62,204 nt of DNA from Gemmatimonadota bacterium (GCA_026387915.1 JAPLKS010000010.1:2877-65080); one strand, 5' to 3'; shown: positions 52,213 to 62,011, counted from the first letter of the stretch. Translations and numbers: made by a program. The notes: generated by a model not told the origin, from the sequence alone.

Positions 52213-53439
52213 TTACCGCAACACCGCGTCGAGCTCCTCTCTCCGCACCGTCACCCGCTCCGCCGTGAACACGCGCAGGTAGCGCGCCGAGCGATACAGC
52301 TCATCCGCCATGCGCGGCAGATCAATCGCCCCTGGCAGCCCTTCGTGCGTGAGCTGTCGCACGCTGCCGTCGCGGCTCAACACTGGCAGATCGAGCCCAA
52401 GCATGTGGGTCTTGGCGGGGAAGTCGAGGAGCACATCGCCTTCGGCCAATCCCAGCGAGGTGGCGAGACGCCGCTCGGCGTCGCGCGTGCGGGCGCGGTC
52501 GTCGGCAATCCATTCGAGTTCGTCCATCGGCAGCTGCGCTGCTGGCGCTTCGAAAGCGCGTTTGTAGAGCCGCCGCATGCGCAGTGCCTCGAGCATCGCG
52601 CGCGTGGCATCACTCGCCCGTTGATCCAGTGCACTCAACAGCCCTTCGTCGGTGGAGCGTGCCACCACCGCGGCGTCGAGCTGCCCCGCGGCGAGCGCGT
52701 GCTCCACGAGTCGCTTATACATCGCCGTCGCACTACGGCAGGCGTGGTGCCAGTAGACATTGCGGTACATCTGGTACTTCGCGAACAGCAGCGACTCGAG
52801 CGCGCTCAATCCCTTGGCGCGCACGCCCACGCGTCGATGGCCCGTGGCGGGGTCGTCGAGCAGGACGAGCGCGTGAATAAGCCGATCCTCGTCAATCTCA
52901 CCGTACGGAACGCCGCACATCATGGCGTCGCGCTTGAGATAATCCATTTTGTCGAGGTCGAGCGATCCACTGATTAGTCCCTGCAACGGACTCGGGCTCT
53001 CGCCGCAGATGAGCGCAAACACGCGCTCCGGTGCATCGGCGCCGATGGCACTCCGCAGCACCTCGGCTACGGCCCCCTCGGTGATCAGCGGGCGCGAGAG
53101 CGCTTCGTGATGCGGCAGCCCCACTTCTTCGAGCGCATGCGAAAACGGATAGTGCCCCACGTCGTGCAACAGCGCGGCGGCAGCCACGACGGTTGGTTCG
53201 TCGGTGGCAATCCCGTCGAGTTGCCCACTCTCGCGCAGTTCGTGCAACGCACGCTTGGCCAGGTGATAGGCGCCGAGTGCGTGCTCAAAGCGGGAATGCG
53301 TGGCGCCCGGGTACACCAGATGCGCGAGCCCGAGCTGGCGCACATAGCGTAGCCGCTGCATCACCGCCGTGTCGAGCAGTCGCTCGGCGATGGCATCAAC
53401 GCGAATGTTGTTCCAGAGCGGATCGCGAATGGTTGGCAC
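52213..53439 (-). CDS. HD-domain phosphohydrolase (dGTPase-like)
   Basis: A 408-residue protein. HD-domain residues: YPGATHSRFEHALGAYHLAKRAL (first His pair) and AALLHDVGHYPFSHALEE (HD plus His). Later features match the YdhJ/dGTPase-like branch: DLDKMDYLKRDAMMCGVPYG, YQMYRNVYWHHACRSATAMY. Members hydrolyse dNTPs or other nucleotides in a metal-dependent way. No nucleotide specificity can be read. Stands alone on the minus strand behind pckA. Confidence 0.88.
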   Translation of the reverse strand: MPTIRDPLWNNIRVDAIAERLLDTAVMQRLRYVRQLGLAHLVYPGATHSRFEHALGAYHLAKRALHELRESGQLDGIATDEPTVVAAAALLHDVGHYPFSHALEEVGLPHHEALSRPLITEGAVAEVLRSAIGADAPERVFALICGESPSPLQGLISGSLDLDKMDYLKRDAMMCGVPYGEIDEDRLIHALVLLDDPATGHRRVGVRAKGLSALESLLFAKYQMYRNVYWHHACRSATAMYKRLVEHALAAGQLDAAVVARSTDEGLLSALDQRASDATRAMLEALRMRRLYKRAFEAPAAQLPMDELEWIADDRARTRDAERRLATSLGLAEGDVLLDFPAKTHMLGLDLPVLSRDGSVRQLTHEGLPGAIDLPRMADELYRSARYLRVFTAERVTVRREELDAVLR

Positions 53440-53457
53440 GGCGGTTGGGATGGGGGA

Positions 53458-53492
53458 AGGGGAGGTCGCGGGCCAAGCCCACGCCCTCCCCT
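53458..53492 (-). terminator. Nested hairpin downstream of pckA
   Basis: AGGGGAGG (53458-53465) pairs with CCTCCCCT (53485-53492) and encloses GGGC-caa-GCCC. It lies about 57 bp after the pckA stop; the minus strand continues TTCCCCCATCCC. Confidence 0.5.
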
Positions 53493-53524
53493 GATGGTGC
53501 GTTACGAACGGTGCAGAATCAATT

Positions 53525-53555
53525 GATCAACCTGTGATCAACCTTCGATCAACCT
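53525..53555. repeat. Three GATCAACCT direct repeats at 11-bp spacing
   Basis: GATCAACCT starts at 53525, 53536 and 53547. The third copy overlaps the pckA stop codon. Even 11-bp steps put the copies on nearly the same helix face, as operator iterons do, though function is unproved. Confidence 0.7.
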
Positions 53556-55159
53556 TTTGGGCCGGCAGCGAGAATTTCTGCCGGCACCGCGTCACCGAAC
53601 TTCTTGATATTGTCGCGGAACATCTGCGCGAGTTTGGCGGCCTGCGCATCGTACGCGGCGCTATCGGCCCAGGTGCCGCGCGCATCGAGTACGCCGGCCG
53701 GCACGTTTTCAATTCCTTGCGGCACGCTCAGGCCAAATACCGGATCCACCTTCACCGGCGCGGCATCGAGCTTGCCGGCGAGCAACGCACGCACCATCGC
53801 GCGCGTGTGCGAGAGCTTCATGCGCGCGCCGGTGCCGTAGGCGCCACCGCTCCATCCGGTGTTGACGAGCCAGACCTTGGCGTCGTGCTTGGCCAGCAGT
53901 TCGCCGAGCATCGTCGCGTACTTGGTGGGGTGCCACACCAGGAACACCGCGCCAAAGCAGGCGCTGAATGTGGCTTGTGGTTCCGTGACGCCACGTTCGG
54001 TGCCGGCCACCTTGGCCGTGTAACCAGAGAGGAAATAGTACATCGCCTGTTCGCGCGTCAGGCGCGCAATCGGCGGAAGTACACCGAACGCGTCGGCGGT
54101 GAGGAACACGACGTTCTTGGGGTGCCCGCCGCGTCCGCTCGGCACGTGATTGCGAATGTAGTGGAGCGGGTACGACGCGCGCGTGTTCTCGGTGATGCTC
54201 TGGCTCTCGAACTTTACCTGCTTGGTGATCTCGTCGAGCTCGACGTTCTCGAGGATGGTGCCGAACATCTGCGTAGTGGCATAGATGTCGGGCTCCTGCT
54301 CCGGCGAGAGGTTGATCACTTTGGCGTAGCAGCCGCCTTCAAAGTTGAAGGTGCCGTTCTCGCTCCAGCCATGTTCGTCGTCGCCAATGAGGCCACGTTC
54401 CGGGTCGGCACTGAGCGTGGTCTTGCCGGTGCCAGAGAGGCCGAAGAACAGCGCGGTGTCGCCCGCGGGGCCGATGTTCGCCGAGCAGTGCATCGAGAGC
54501 ACACCCTGCTTGGGAAGCAGGTAGTTCATCACGGTGAACATCGCCTTCTTGAGTTCGCCGGCATAGCGCGTGCCGCCAATGAGAATCATCCGCTTGGCGA
54601 GATGCAGCACGATGAAGGTGCTCGTGCGCGTGCCGTGCCGAGCGGGGTCGCCCTGAAACTCGGGGGCGTGCAGAATCGAGAAGTTGGGCGCAAAGCTGGC
54701 GAGCTCGGCGATCTCCGGGCGGATGAACATGTTCCGCACGAAGTTCGCGTGCCAGGCGTTGGGCGTCACATAACGGCAGCTGAGGCGGTAGTCAGGATCG
54801 GCGCCGCAGTAGAGATCTTCGACAAACAGTTCGCCCTGCCCGTTGAGGTGCCCGCGCACATCAGCGAGCAGGATGTCGAAATGCGCATCGGTCATGGGCT
54901 GGTTCACCGCGCCCCAGTCCACGTCAGCCTGCGAGGTCGGCTCCTGCACCACGAACTTGTCCTTGGGCGAGCGACCCGTGTGCGGCGTGGTCACCGCCAC
55001 GAACGGGCCGCCTGAAGCAAACACCCCTTCCTGTTTCCGTGCGGCAGCGAGCGCCAATTCAGGCGCCACAAGATTCCAGTGCACCGCACCTGAGGCCTTG
55101 ATGCCTTGCTCCGAAAGTCCGTGCGAGCTCTCGCGGGAGAGCGGGGTAGCCGTAGCCAT
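53549..55159 (-). CDS. pckA: ATP-type phosphoenolpyruvate carboxykinase
   Basis: A 536-residue enzyme. Signature residues: GRSPKDKF (62-69), MHCSANIG (substrate loop), P-loop GLSGTGKTT (240-248), metal-binding GDDEHGW (259-265), and NTGWSGGAYGTG. It turns oxaloacetate and ATP into PEP and CO2 for gluconeogenesis. The gene starts 33 bp after the maeB stop, so the two C4-node genes may be co-transcribed. Confidence 0.97.
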   Translation of the reverse strand: MATATPLSRESSHGLSEQGIKASGAVHWNLVAPELALAAARKQEGVFASGGPFVAVTTPHTGRSPKDKFVVQEPTSQADVDWGAVNQPMTDAHFDILLADVRGHLNGQGELFVEDLYCGADPDYRLSCRYVTPNAWHANFVRNMFIRPEIAELASFAPNFSILHAPEFQGDPARHGTRTSTFIVLHLAKRMILIGGTRYAGELKKAMFTVMNYLLPKQGVLSMHCSANIGPAGDTALFFGLSGTGKTTLSADPERGLIGDDEHGWSENGTFNFEGGCYAKVINLSPEQEPDIYATTQMFGTILENVELDEITKQVKFESQSITENTRASYPLHYIRNHVPSGRGGHPKNVVFLTADAFGVLPPIARLTREQAMYYFLSGYTAKVAGTERGVTEPQATFSACFGAVFLVWHPTKYATMLGELLAKHDAKVWLVNTGWSGGAYGTGARMKLSHTRAMVRALLAGKLDAAPVKVDPVFGLSVPQGIENVPAGVLDARGTWADSAAYDAQAAKLAQMFRDNIKKFGDAVPAEILAAGPKG

Positions 55160-55192
55160 TGGACGAGGATTCCTGAATTTGAGAGGTAAAGT

Positions 55193-57529
55193 TTAGCGCG
55201 CCGCGCCAGCCGGCTCGCTGGCCGGTGTTGCGACAGATACGTTCGAGTGTCCGTTGCCGTTTCCGTTGCCGTTATTGGCGCGCGTGCGCCATTGGGCGTC
55301 GATCACCGCGACGGCGGCCATGTTCACGATCTCCTGGACGTCGGCGCCCTGCTCCAGCACGTGCACCGGATGGGCCATACCGACGAGGATGGGGCCGATC
55401 GCCGTAGCCCCGCCCAGCTTGGTCAACAACTTGTACGCGATATTCCCTGCGCTCAGGTTCGGGAAAATCAGCACGTTCGCTTCGTCCTTCAGCTTGCTGA
55501 ACGGATAACGCGACGCGAGGATCTCGGGCGTAAACGCCGTATCGGCCTGCATTTCGCCATCCACAATCAGCTGCGGACGCCGTTCGCGCAAAATCTCCAC
55601 GGCGCGCGCCATCTTCTCGGCTTCGGGGTGTTTGACCGACCCGAAGTTTGAGAACGACAGCATGGCTACTTTCGGCACCTGGCCAAAGTTGCTCACAAGG
55701 CCAGCAGCGGAAATCGCGATCTGCGCGAGTTGTTCGGCGGTGGGATCAATGTTTACCGTGGTGTCGCCACAGAAGATCACGTGCTTTTCAAACACGAGCA
55801 TGTACAAGCCGCTGGCGAGCCCGACGTTCGGGTGGGCGCCAATCACTTCGAGCGCTGGGCGAATAGTCTCGGGATAGTGCTTACCGAGTCCGCCAACCAT
55901 GGCGTCGGCATCACCGACACCGAGCATCGCGCTGCCGTAGTAGATCCCCTTGTACAGGCGCTGATGCGCTTCGGAGAGCGAGAGGCCTTTGCGCTGCCGC
56001 TTTTCCCAGAGGAACTGGGCGTAGCGGTCGCGGTGCTTGGACGTGCCGGGGTCTTCAATGCGAATGCCGGTGAGTGGCACCCCGTTGGCCTCGGCGAGTT
56101 CGCGAATCGCGGACTCGCGTCCGAGCAGAATGGGGTGTGCAATGCCTTCGTCCACCAGCTGCTGCGCGGCGCGAATGATCTTGAGGTCTTCCCCCTCGGG
56201 GAACACGACGCGCTTGGGGTCGTGATGTGCACGGTTCATGATGCCGCGCATGATGCCGCGGGCGCGTCCGAGGCGGCCTTCGAGCTGCTCGCGGTAATCA
56301 TCGATGTCAAACACCTGATTCGCCACGCCACTCGCAATGGCGGCCCACGCCACGGCCGGCGCCACCCAGAGGAGGGCACGCGGGTCAAACGGGAAGGGAA
56401 TCAGATATTCGGGACCGAACTTCACGTTTTTGAGCCCGTAGAGCTGGCTCACCGTGTCCGGTACATCTTCCTTAGCCAGCGCGGCCAGCGCGCGCGTGGC
56501 GGCCATCTTCATTTCTTCGTTGATCGTCGTGGCACGCACGTCAAGTGCGCCGCGGAAGATGAACGGAAAACAGAGCACGTTGTTAATCTGATTCGCAAAG
56601 TCGCTGCGGCCGGTAGCCGTGATGGCATCGGGGCGCACCGCGCGTACGTCTTGCGGGAGAATCTCAGGGTTCGGATTGGCGAGCGCAAAGATGATGGGGT
56701 GATCGGCCATCGGCTTGATCATGTCGCCCGTGACCGCACCCGCCGCGGAGAGCCCGACAAACACGTCGGCTCCCACCAAAGCGTCCGTGAGCGTGCGCTG
56801 CGTGAAATTGCCAGCGAAGCGCTGCTTGTACGGATCCATGTGGCCGGCGCCGCGCCCGGCGTGAATAACGCCTTCGCGGTCGCACATGATGATGTTCTCG
56901 CGCAGCACGCCGAGGCGCACATAGTGCTCCGCCGTGCTGATCGCTGCGGCGCCCGCGCCGGAGAAGACCACGCGAATCTTGCCGAGTTCCTTGCCCACAA
57001 TCTCAACGGCATTCAGGAGCGCGGCGCCGCTGATGATCGCCGTGCCGTGCTGGTCGTCGTGGAAGACGGGAATCTTGAGCGTCTTGCGAAGCTCTTCCTC
57101 AACATAGAAGCAGTCGGGTGCCTTGATGTCCTCGAGGTTGATGCCGCCCACGGTGGGCTCGAGGAGTTGGCAGAACTTCACCACATCTTTGGGATCTTCG
57201 CTCCCGACTTCGAGATCGAATACATCGATATCGGCAAACTGTTTGAAGAGATTGCCTTTGCCTTCCATCACCGGCTTGCCCGCCAGGGCGCCGATGTTGC
57301 CGAGCCCGAGTACGGCGGTGCCGTTGCTGACGACCGCGACGAGGTTGCCCTTGGCGGTGTACTTGTAGGCGTCTTCGGGATTGGCTTGGATTTCGAGGCA
57401 GGGCTCAGCGACTCCCGGCGAGTATGCGAGGCCGAGGTCGCGCTGGTTGCTTAGTGACTTAGTGGGGACAACGGCGATCTTGCCTGGCCGGCCCTTGGAG
57501 TGATAATCGAGCGCATCTTGACGTTTCAT
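55193..57529 (-). CDS. maeB: Malic enzyme fused to phosphotransacetylase-like domain
   Basis: A 778-residue two-domain protein. Residues about 1-430 are NAD(P) malic enzyme: [52 protein letters not shown] and [11 protein letters not shown]. Residues about 435-755 resemble phosphotransacetylase ([38 protein letters not shown]). In MaeB the second domain is usually regulatory (acetyl-CoA sensing). It decarboxylates malate to pyruvate. The last 25 residues have an Asn-Gly repeat (NGNGNGNG) encoded by hexamer repeats near 55250-55280. Confidence 0.95.
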   Translation of the reverse strand: MKRQDALDYHSKGRPGKIAVVPTKSLSNQRDLGLAYSPGVAEPCLEIQANPEDAYKYTAKGNLVAVVSNGTAVLGLGNIGALAGKPVMEGKGNLFKQFADIDVFDLEVGSEDPKDVVKFCQLLEPTVGGINLEDIKAPDCFYVEEELRKTLKIPVFHDDQHGTAIISGAALLNAVEIVGKELGKIRVVFSGAGAAAISTAEHYVRLGVLRENIIMCDREGVIHAGRGAGHMDPYKQRFAGNFTQRTLTDALVGADVFVGLSAAGAVTGDMIKPMADHPIIFALANPNPEILPQDVRAVRPDAITATGRSDFANQINNVLCFPFIFRGALDVRATTINEEMKMAATRALAALAKEDVPDTVSQLYGLKNVKFGPEYLIPFPFDPRALLWVAPAVAWAAIASGVANQVFDIDDYREQLEGRLGRARGIMRGIMNRAHHDPKRVVFPEGEDLKIIRAAQQLVDEGIAHPILLGRESAIRELAEANGVPLTGIRIEDPGTSKHRDRYAQFLWEKRQRKGLSLSEAHQRLYKGIYYGSAMLGVGDADAMVGGLGKHYPETIRPALEVIGAHPNVGLASGLYMLVFEKHVIFCGDTTVNIDPTAEQLAQIAISAAGLVSNFGQVPKVAMLSFSNFGSVKHPEAEKMARAVEILRERRPQLIVDGEMQADTAFTPEILASRYPFSKLKDEANVLIFPNLSAGNIAYKLLTKLGGATAIGPILVGMAHPVHVLEQGADVQEIVNMAAVAVIDAQWRTRANNGNGNGNGHSNVSVATPASEPAGAAR

Positions 57530-57644
57530 AGTGGTACAAAGATAGCGGACAAGTGGGCCGGATGGAGTCAGGGATTCGGCGTTTATTCGGGGGAGAAAAT
57601 CCGAGTCCCACCCCCTGTGACTGGTGCAGCGAGGGGAGACGCGA

Positions 57645-57679
57645 GAGGACGGCGGACACGCGGAGTGTCGGCCGTCCTC
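57645..57679 (-). terminator. Long symmetric hairpin after the metal ABC operon
   Basis: GAGGACGGC (57645-57653) pairs with GCCGTCCTC (57671-57679), and GACAC/GTGTC continue the stem past a G-G mismatch; loop GCGGA. It is 26 bp beyond the permease stop on the minus strand. No T run. The remaining 57530-57644 upstream of maeB shows nothing clear. Confidence 0.65.
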
Positions 57680-57704
57680 GGTGTGCCGCGCTGTCAGGCC
57701 AGGC

Positions 57705-58532
57705 TTAACGGGACTGCAGTCGGCGCGCGCACCAGGCCATGAGCGCCATCAGACTCGAACAGGCGATGATGGCGGGGCCAGAGGGGAGGTCGTACGGGAT
57801 CGACAACGCAAAGCCAATGACGCTGGCGAGAATGCCAGACGTGATCGCCACGGCGAAAATGCCGCCCATGGAGCGTGCGAGCAGCAGTCCGGTGACAGCC
57901 GGCAGCACGAGGAAGTTGAACACGAGCATGACGCCGGCGAACTGCATCGCAAAGGCGATCACCAAACCGAGGGTGAAATAGAGCGCCAGGTTCCAGGCGG
58001 TGACTCGGTAGCCGAGCGTACGCGCCGTCTCACGGTCGAACGAGACAAAGAGGAACTCTTTGTAGAACACGAAGTGGATCAAGAGCACGGGGACTGTCAC
58101 CGCGAGCAACACGAGCGTGTCGGCGCGTGTGATGCCGAGAATATTGCCCTGCAAAAAGATGTCGTGGGCCTCTCCGCTCGTCGCCTTGGCAATAAGCAAT
58201 ATTCCCGCGGCGGCCGCCGCGGCATAGGTCACGCCAATCGTAGCGTCGGGCGGCACACCGCTCTTGGCGCCAGCGCCTAGGCCAAAGAACATTGCGCCAG
58301 TGAGGGTCACGAGCAGTGACATCGCCACTGGGTGATGCGCCAGTTGCCCACTCACGCCGAGCCCGCCGAGGAACAACGCCAGCGCGATGCCAGCCGATGA
58401 CAGCTGTGCCAGCGCCGCGCCGACGAAGACGATGCGCTTGAGAACGACATACACGCCAAGCACCGAGCACGCGATCCCGATGACCAGGGCGCCGTACAGT
58501 GCTTCACGAAAGACGGACAGGGTCTCAAGCAT
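57705..58532 (-). CDS. Zinc/manganese ABC transporter permease (ZnuB-like)
   Basis: About 275 residues from ATG 58532, which overlaps the ATPase gene by 8 bp. About eight transmembrane helices of the ABC-3 family: CSVLGVYVVLKRIVFVGAALA, SSAGIALALFLGG, the cytosolic coupling region VSFDRETARTLGYRVTAWN, and VLPAVTGLLLARSMGG. It passes the metal from the binding protein through the inner membrane. Confidence 0.92.
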   Translation of the reverse strand: MLETLSVFREALYGALVIGIACSVLGVYVVLKRIVFVGAALAQLSSAGIALALFLGGLGVSGQLAHHPVAMSLLVTLTGAMFFGLGAGAKSGVPPDATIGVTYAAAAAAGILLIAKATSGEAHDIFLQGNILGITRADTLVLLAVTVPVLLIHFVFYKEFLFVSFDRETARTLGYRVTAWNLALYFTLGLVIAFAMQFAGVMLVFNFLVLPAVTGLLLARSMGGIFAVAITSGILASVIGFALSIPYDLPSGPAIIACSSLMALMAWCARRLQSR

Positions 58533-59298
58533 GGTCGTGGCGCCCCTGAAATGCCGTTCCACCAGCGACCACAATGCGATGCCCGTTGACGCGCTCCACG
58601 TCCACCGGAATGCCGTACATCTTCGTGAGCGTTGCTTCGTTCATGATGTCATCGACCGTTCCAATGCGGAATCCGCCTTCGAGCACCAGGGCAATGCGCT
58701 TGACGTAATTCGCGATCTCGTTCAAGGCATGGCTCACCATCAATACGGTCAGCGCATCGTGGTCATGCAGCTCTCGTACGAGCCCCAGAATCTGGGTCGT
58801 GGCCACGAGATCCATCCCCTCGGTGGGTTCGTCCAACACGAGCACTGTGGGTTCGCCCACGAGGGCGCGCGCGATGAGCGATCGCTGCTTTTGTCCGCCA
58901 GATAACGCGGAGAGCTGGTGGTGTGCCAAGTGCGGAATTCCCACATGCTCCAGCGCTTGCATGGCGCGGTTCCGGTCGTCCGCGCCAGGGCGTCGACCGA
59001 GGCCGATGCGGTCATAGCGTCCCATCATGACTACATCCAGCACTTTGAGCGGGTAGACGGAATCCACCGTCTCGCGCTGCGGCACATAGCCAAATCGCAG
59101 CCCCGGCTGCACCGCGACCGTTCCGCCGAGCGGAGCCAGCGATCCGAGAATGTTGCGCAGGATCGTGGTCTTGCCGGCCCCATTGGGGCCGACGAGACCA
59201 AGAAAGTCGCCCGACGGAATCTCGAACGAAATATCCGAGAGCACCTTGCGGCGCCCATACCCGAGCGTGGCCCGCTCAAAGCGTACCAAGGGTGTCAT
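58525..59298 (-). CDS. Zinc/manganese ABC transporter ATPase (ZnuC-like)
   Basis: 257 residues from ATG 59298, overlapping the binding-protein stop (ATGA). Walker A GPNGAGKTTIL, Q-loop FGYVPQRETVDSVYPL, signature LSALSGGQKQRSLIARALV, Walker B VLVLDEPTEGMD, H-loop VLMVSHALNEIA. It powers uptake with the permease encoded downstream. The Q-loop insertion VDSVYPLKVLDVVMMGRY is typical of metal-chelate ABC ATPases. Confidence 0.94.
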   Translation of the reverse strand: MTPLVRFERATLGYGRRKVLSDISFEIPSGDFLGLVGPNGAGKTTILRNILGSLAPLGGTVAVQPGLRFGYVPQRETVDSVYPLKVLDVVMMGRYDRIGLGRRPGADDRNRAMQALEHVGIPHLAHHQLSALSGGQKQRSLIARALVGEPTVLVLDEPTEGMDLVATTQILGLVRELHDHDALTVLMVSHALNEIANYVKRIALVLEGGFRIGTVDDIMNEATLTKMYGIPVDVERVNGHRIVVAGGTAFQGRHDHA

Positions 59299-60203
59299 CG
59301 TAACGCGGCTGCGAGCATCGAGACGTCCTTCTGTAAGAGCATGAAATAATCGGGAGTGCCGGGTACGCCGCCAACGGACGGCGGGAGAACGAGCACCGTC
59401 GCGCCCGTCTGCCGTGCAACGAGGTCCGACATTTTCTTGTCGTAGAAGGGCTCCATGATGATCACCTTCGCGCCACTGGCTTTGATCGCGGCAACGACCG
59501 AGAGGAGATGCGAAGGCGACGGCGGAACCCCAGGCTTCGGTTCCATATACGCTACGATTTTCATACCGGTGTACTGCCCGAAGTAGTGCCAGCTCGTATG
59601 CCACGCCACCACGGGCTTGCCGCGAATCGACGCGAGGTCGGCCGCCCATCCTTTTTCGGTTGCGCCGAGCTTTTCCTCAAAAGCCTTTTCATTGGCGTCG
59701 TACACGGCGGCTCCCTTGGGGTCGAGCTCCGTGAACTTGGCGAGGAAGAGCTTCGCCATACGCCGCCCATTTTCCGGGTCGAGCCAATAGTGCGGATTGC
59801 CAAGCGGATGTACATCGCCTTGGCTACGATCGAGGTTGCCGGTGGGCACATCAATCACCGCAATGGCGCGCGACACATCGAGATACCCGCTGCCGCCTGG
59901 GTTCAAACGCGGGTTGCGGGCGCCGTCAAGCAACAACGACATCCAACCGATCTCAAGGTCGAGGCCCACGAACGCCCACACGTCGGCGTTGCGGAGTTGC
60001 AGCACAAAGCTGGGTTTTGCCTCGATGAAATGCGGATCCTGGTATCCCTCGCCGATGTGCGTGGCCGTAATGCGGGTTCCGCCGACGGCTTTGGCGATGT
60101 CGTAGAGGTCGGTGGTACTGGTGACCACCTTCAGCTGTGCCTGCGCCGGGGCCGCCCCAAGGGCGGCTGCGACGAGCACCGTCATCAATGTTCGTACCAT
60201 CAT
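59295..60203 (-). CDS. Periplasmic metal-binding protein (ZnuA/cluster 9 type)
   Basis: 302 residues from the double ATG at 60203, preceded by gggag. Signal peptide ends APAQAQ. Candidate metal ligands: H58 (DPHFIE), H138 (NPHYWLDPE), H202/H206 (WHTSWHYFG) and the acidic residues of EPFYDKK. The His/Asp-rich loop of many ZnuA proteins is absent, so zinc or manganese remains open. It delivers metal to the ABC permease; a porin gene lies 61 bp upstream on the same strand. Confidence 0.9.
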   Translation of the reverse strand: MMVRTLMTVLVAAALGAAPAQAQLKVVTSTTDLYDIAKAVGGTRITATHIGEGYQDPHFIEAKPSFVLQLRNADVWAFVGLDLEIGWMSLLLDGARNPRLNPGGSGYLDVSRAIAVIDVPTGNLDRSQGDVHPLGNPHYWLDPENGRRMAKLFLAKFTELDPKGAAVYDANEKAFEEKLGATEKGWAADLASIRGKPVVAWHTSWHYFGQYTGMKIVAYMEPKPGVPPSPSHLLSVVAAIKASGAKVIIMEPFYDKKMSDLVARQTGATVLVLPPSVGGVPGTPDYFMLLQKDVSMLAAALR

Positions 60204-60264
60204 TGCGTATAGCTCCCGGCGCTGGGCGCCGTTGGCGGGCTCAAAAGGGATTGGTGCGCACGGA

Positions 60265-61523
60265 TCAGAAGGGATGCGCCTTGTGCGGACCCACGGCGAA
60301 GGTCGCTTGCAGCAGAATGCGGTCTTCGGCGAATCCGCCCCCCCAACTGCGACGTTCGTAGCTCGCGACCAGCTTGGAGAACTCACTGGGAAACCACTCC
60401 AGCACCCCGGAGCCGGCCGTCAGACGCGCACCGCCGAACGTCGGGTCCTGCACCGTGTCCCAACGGGCTCCGGCGTACACGCGCTGCGCGAGTTGCCAAC
60501 GCGCAAACACATAGGCGCCGTCGTAGTCGCGAATCAGCGGTGCGCCGGCGGCGTCCGGATTGGCAAGCCAGCCCTTGTCATTGATCTGCCTCATCCACTC
60601 CGCTTGCAGAATGAATGACTGGTACAGTCCCTGCTGGAGCGGCTTCCACCGGTACGTCAGGTCGGCGCCCACGAGCGTCTGTCGCGCGTTCACCGCGTTC
60701 GTACCGTCGGTGGTCGTAAATCCGAGCGCTGTTTGTCGATTGCCGGTGATCCCGCTCAGCGAGAGCTCCAGGTTTGATGCTTGCGAGAGATCCCAATAGT
60801 TGCGGAGTCGCGCCGAGTAGCCGAGGCCACTGAGGTTCTTGTTGACGGCGTCGGGCGCCTGCAACGAATCCACCGCGTCGCCAAACCGGTCAATCACACT
60901 CACCACGAGTTCTTGATAAAAGCCGAATGGCGCCAATACCTGGCTCACCGACACACCCGTGCCTTTGAGGCCGTCTTCACTCATAAATTTCTGAATCACA
61001 TACGGATACTCGACCGTGTGCAGGTCGTGCCGGTGCGTCACATTCTGCTTGCCAACCGGCATCAAGTAGCGGCCGATGCGCGCCTGCAGTCCCCACGGCA
61101 TGGACGTCGTGGTGAGAAATGCCTGCTCAATCGCGATCTTCTCTTGGTCGTTGATGCCGAGGAACATGTCGCCGCGGAAATACGGGTCCACCACAGACTG
61201 AATGGCGAGTTCCACTTCGCGCACGCCGAGTCGGCTGCCATCGCCTTGCGTGCTTCCCTTGGGGCTCAGATCACCAACGAGGTCGCCGACGGCGCTGAAG
61301 TCCGGCAACATGCGAGGATTGGTAACTCCCTGCGGTCCGCCCACCGCGCGTGCGGGTGCGGGGGGCGCTGAGACGGTTTCGCGAACTCGCGGACAAAGGC
61401 GAGTGAGTCGGCGGTCGCCTTGGCCACGGAATCAGCCTTGGAGCGCGGCGCACTACCGGCTTGTTGAGCGCCAGCGGTCGTGGACAGCGCCACGACCGCT
61501 ATACACAGTACGGATCGGAACAT
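60265..61523 (-). pseudogene. Outer-membrane porin-like protein split by a frameshift at a C6 run
   Basis: The signal peptide starts at ATG 61523 (MFRSVLCIAVVALSTTAGAQ) and the leader runs to about residue 53. The mature barrel lies in another frame from about 61365 to 60265: VGGPQGVTNPRMLPDFSAVG, FRGDMFLGINDQE, FLTTTSMPWGLQARIGRYL, HRHDLHTVEYPYVIQ, ending in a barrel-like strand. The frames join if the six G (61360-61365, C on the coding strand) were seven. So either a one-base error or a phase-variable tract. It resembles metal- or substrate-uptake porins set before ABC importers. Confidence 0.75.
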
Positions 61524-61603
61524 GTATTGGGGTGAGAAAGGATAGAGTGCCAGCCACCGCAGGTGCGGTCGCTGGGCTCGGCCAGAAGCGGCCGGAGCGG
61601 AAC

Positions 61604-61957
61604 TCAGCCTTTCTGCGGTGGTGCTCGCGAGCGGAAGCTGGAGGTGGCGCCGCGAGATGCACCGAGCGAAACCGTCGACAACGGCGCCATTTGGAGCGCC
61701 GTGCGGGCATCGGGGAGCGTCTGACTCTTGCCGGGGGCGGCCACGAGCGTGCGCAGTTGGCAAACCGCGCATGCTTGCTCGTTGTGCATGTCGAGATGCT
61801 GGGCGCCCGGCTCTTCGACGTGCAGCACCGATGTCACGGTTCCCGGCGGCTCCCAGATCGTGGCCGACACCAAAGCGCCCTGTAGCGCAAAAAGCGCGAG
61901 GGCGATGGTGACGCGAACGATCGGACGGAGCCGACGCAGGAAACCGAGCACTAGCAT
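61604..61957 (-). CDS. Small exported protein with His/Cys cluster, metal-uptake operon
   Basis: A 117-residue protein with a hydrophobic leader (VRVTIALALFALQGALVSA). The centre reads HVEEPGAQHLDMHNEQACAVC, giving three His and a C-x-x-C within 21 residues, a plausible metal site. The C-terminal part is low complexity (Arg/Ser/Pro). I do not recognise the family. It is 80 bp ahead of the porin on the same strand, so it likely belongs to the zinc/manganese uptake operon. Confidence 0.6.
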   Translation of the reverse strand: MLVLGFLRRLRPIVRVTIALALFALQGALVSATIWEPPGTVTSVLHVEEPGAQHLDMHNEQACAVCQLRTLVAAPGKSQTLPDARTALQMAPLSTVSLGASRGATSSFRSRAPPQKG

Positions 61958-62011
61958 TCTGTTAGAGTACGCGCCCCGAGGAGGAAACGCTAGGCGCCGA
62001 CAGGTGACGGG

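Noticed and set aside
53534-55015. 493-codon open frame opposite pckA
   Set aside because: Antisense shadow of a conserved gene; composition is the mirror of PckA codons and no motif is seen.
55730-57454. 574-codon open frame on the plus strand opposite maeB
   Set aside because: It lies wholly antisense to the well-matched malic enzyme, has no recognisable domain, and is His/Arg/Glu rich as expected for antisense frames in GC-rich genes.
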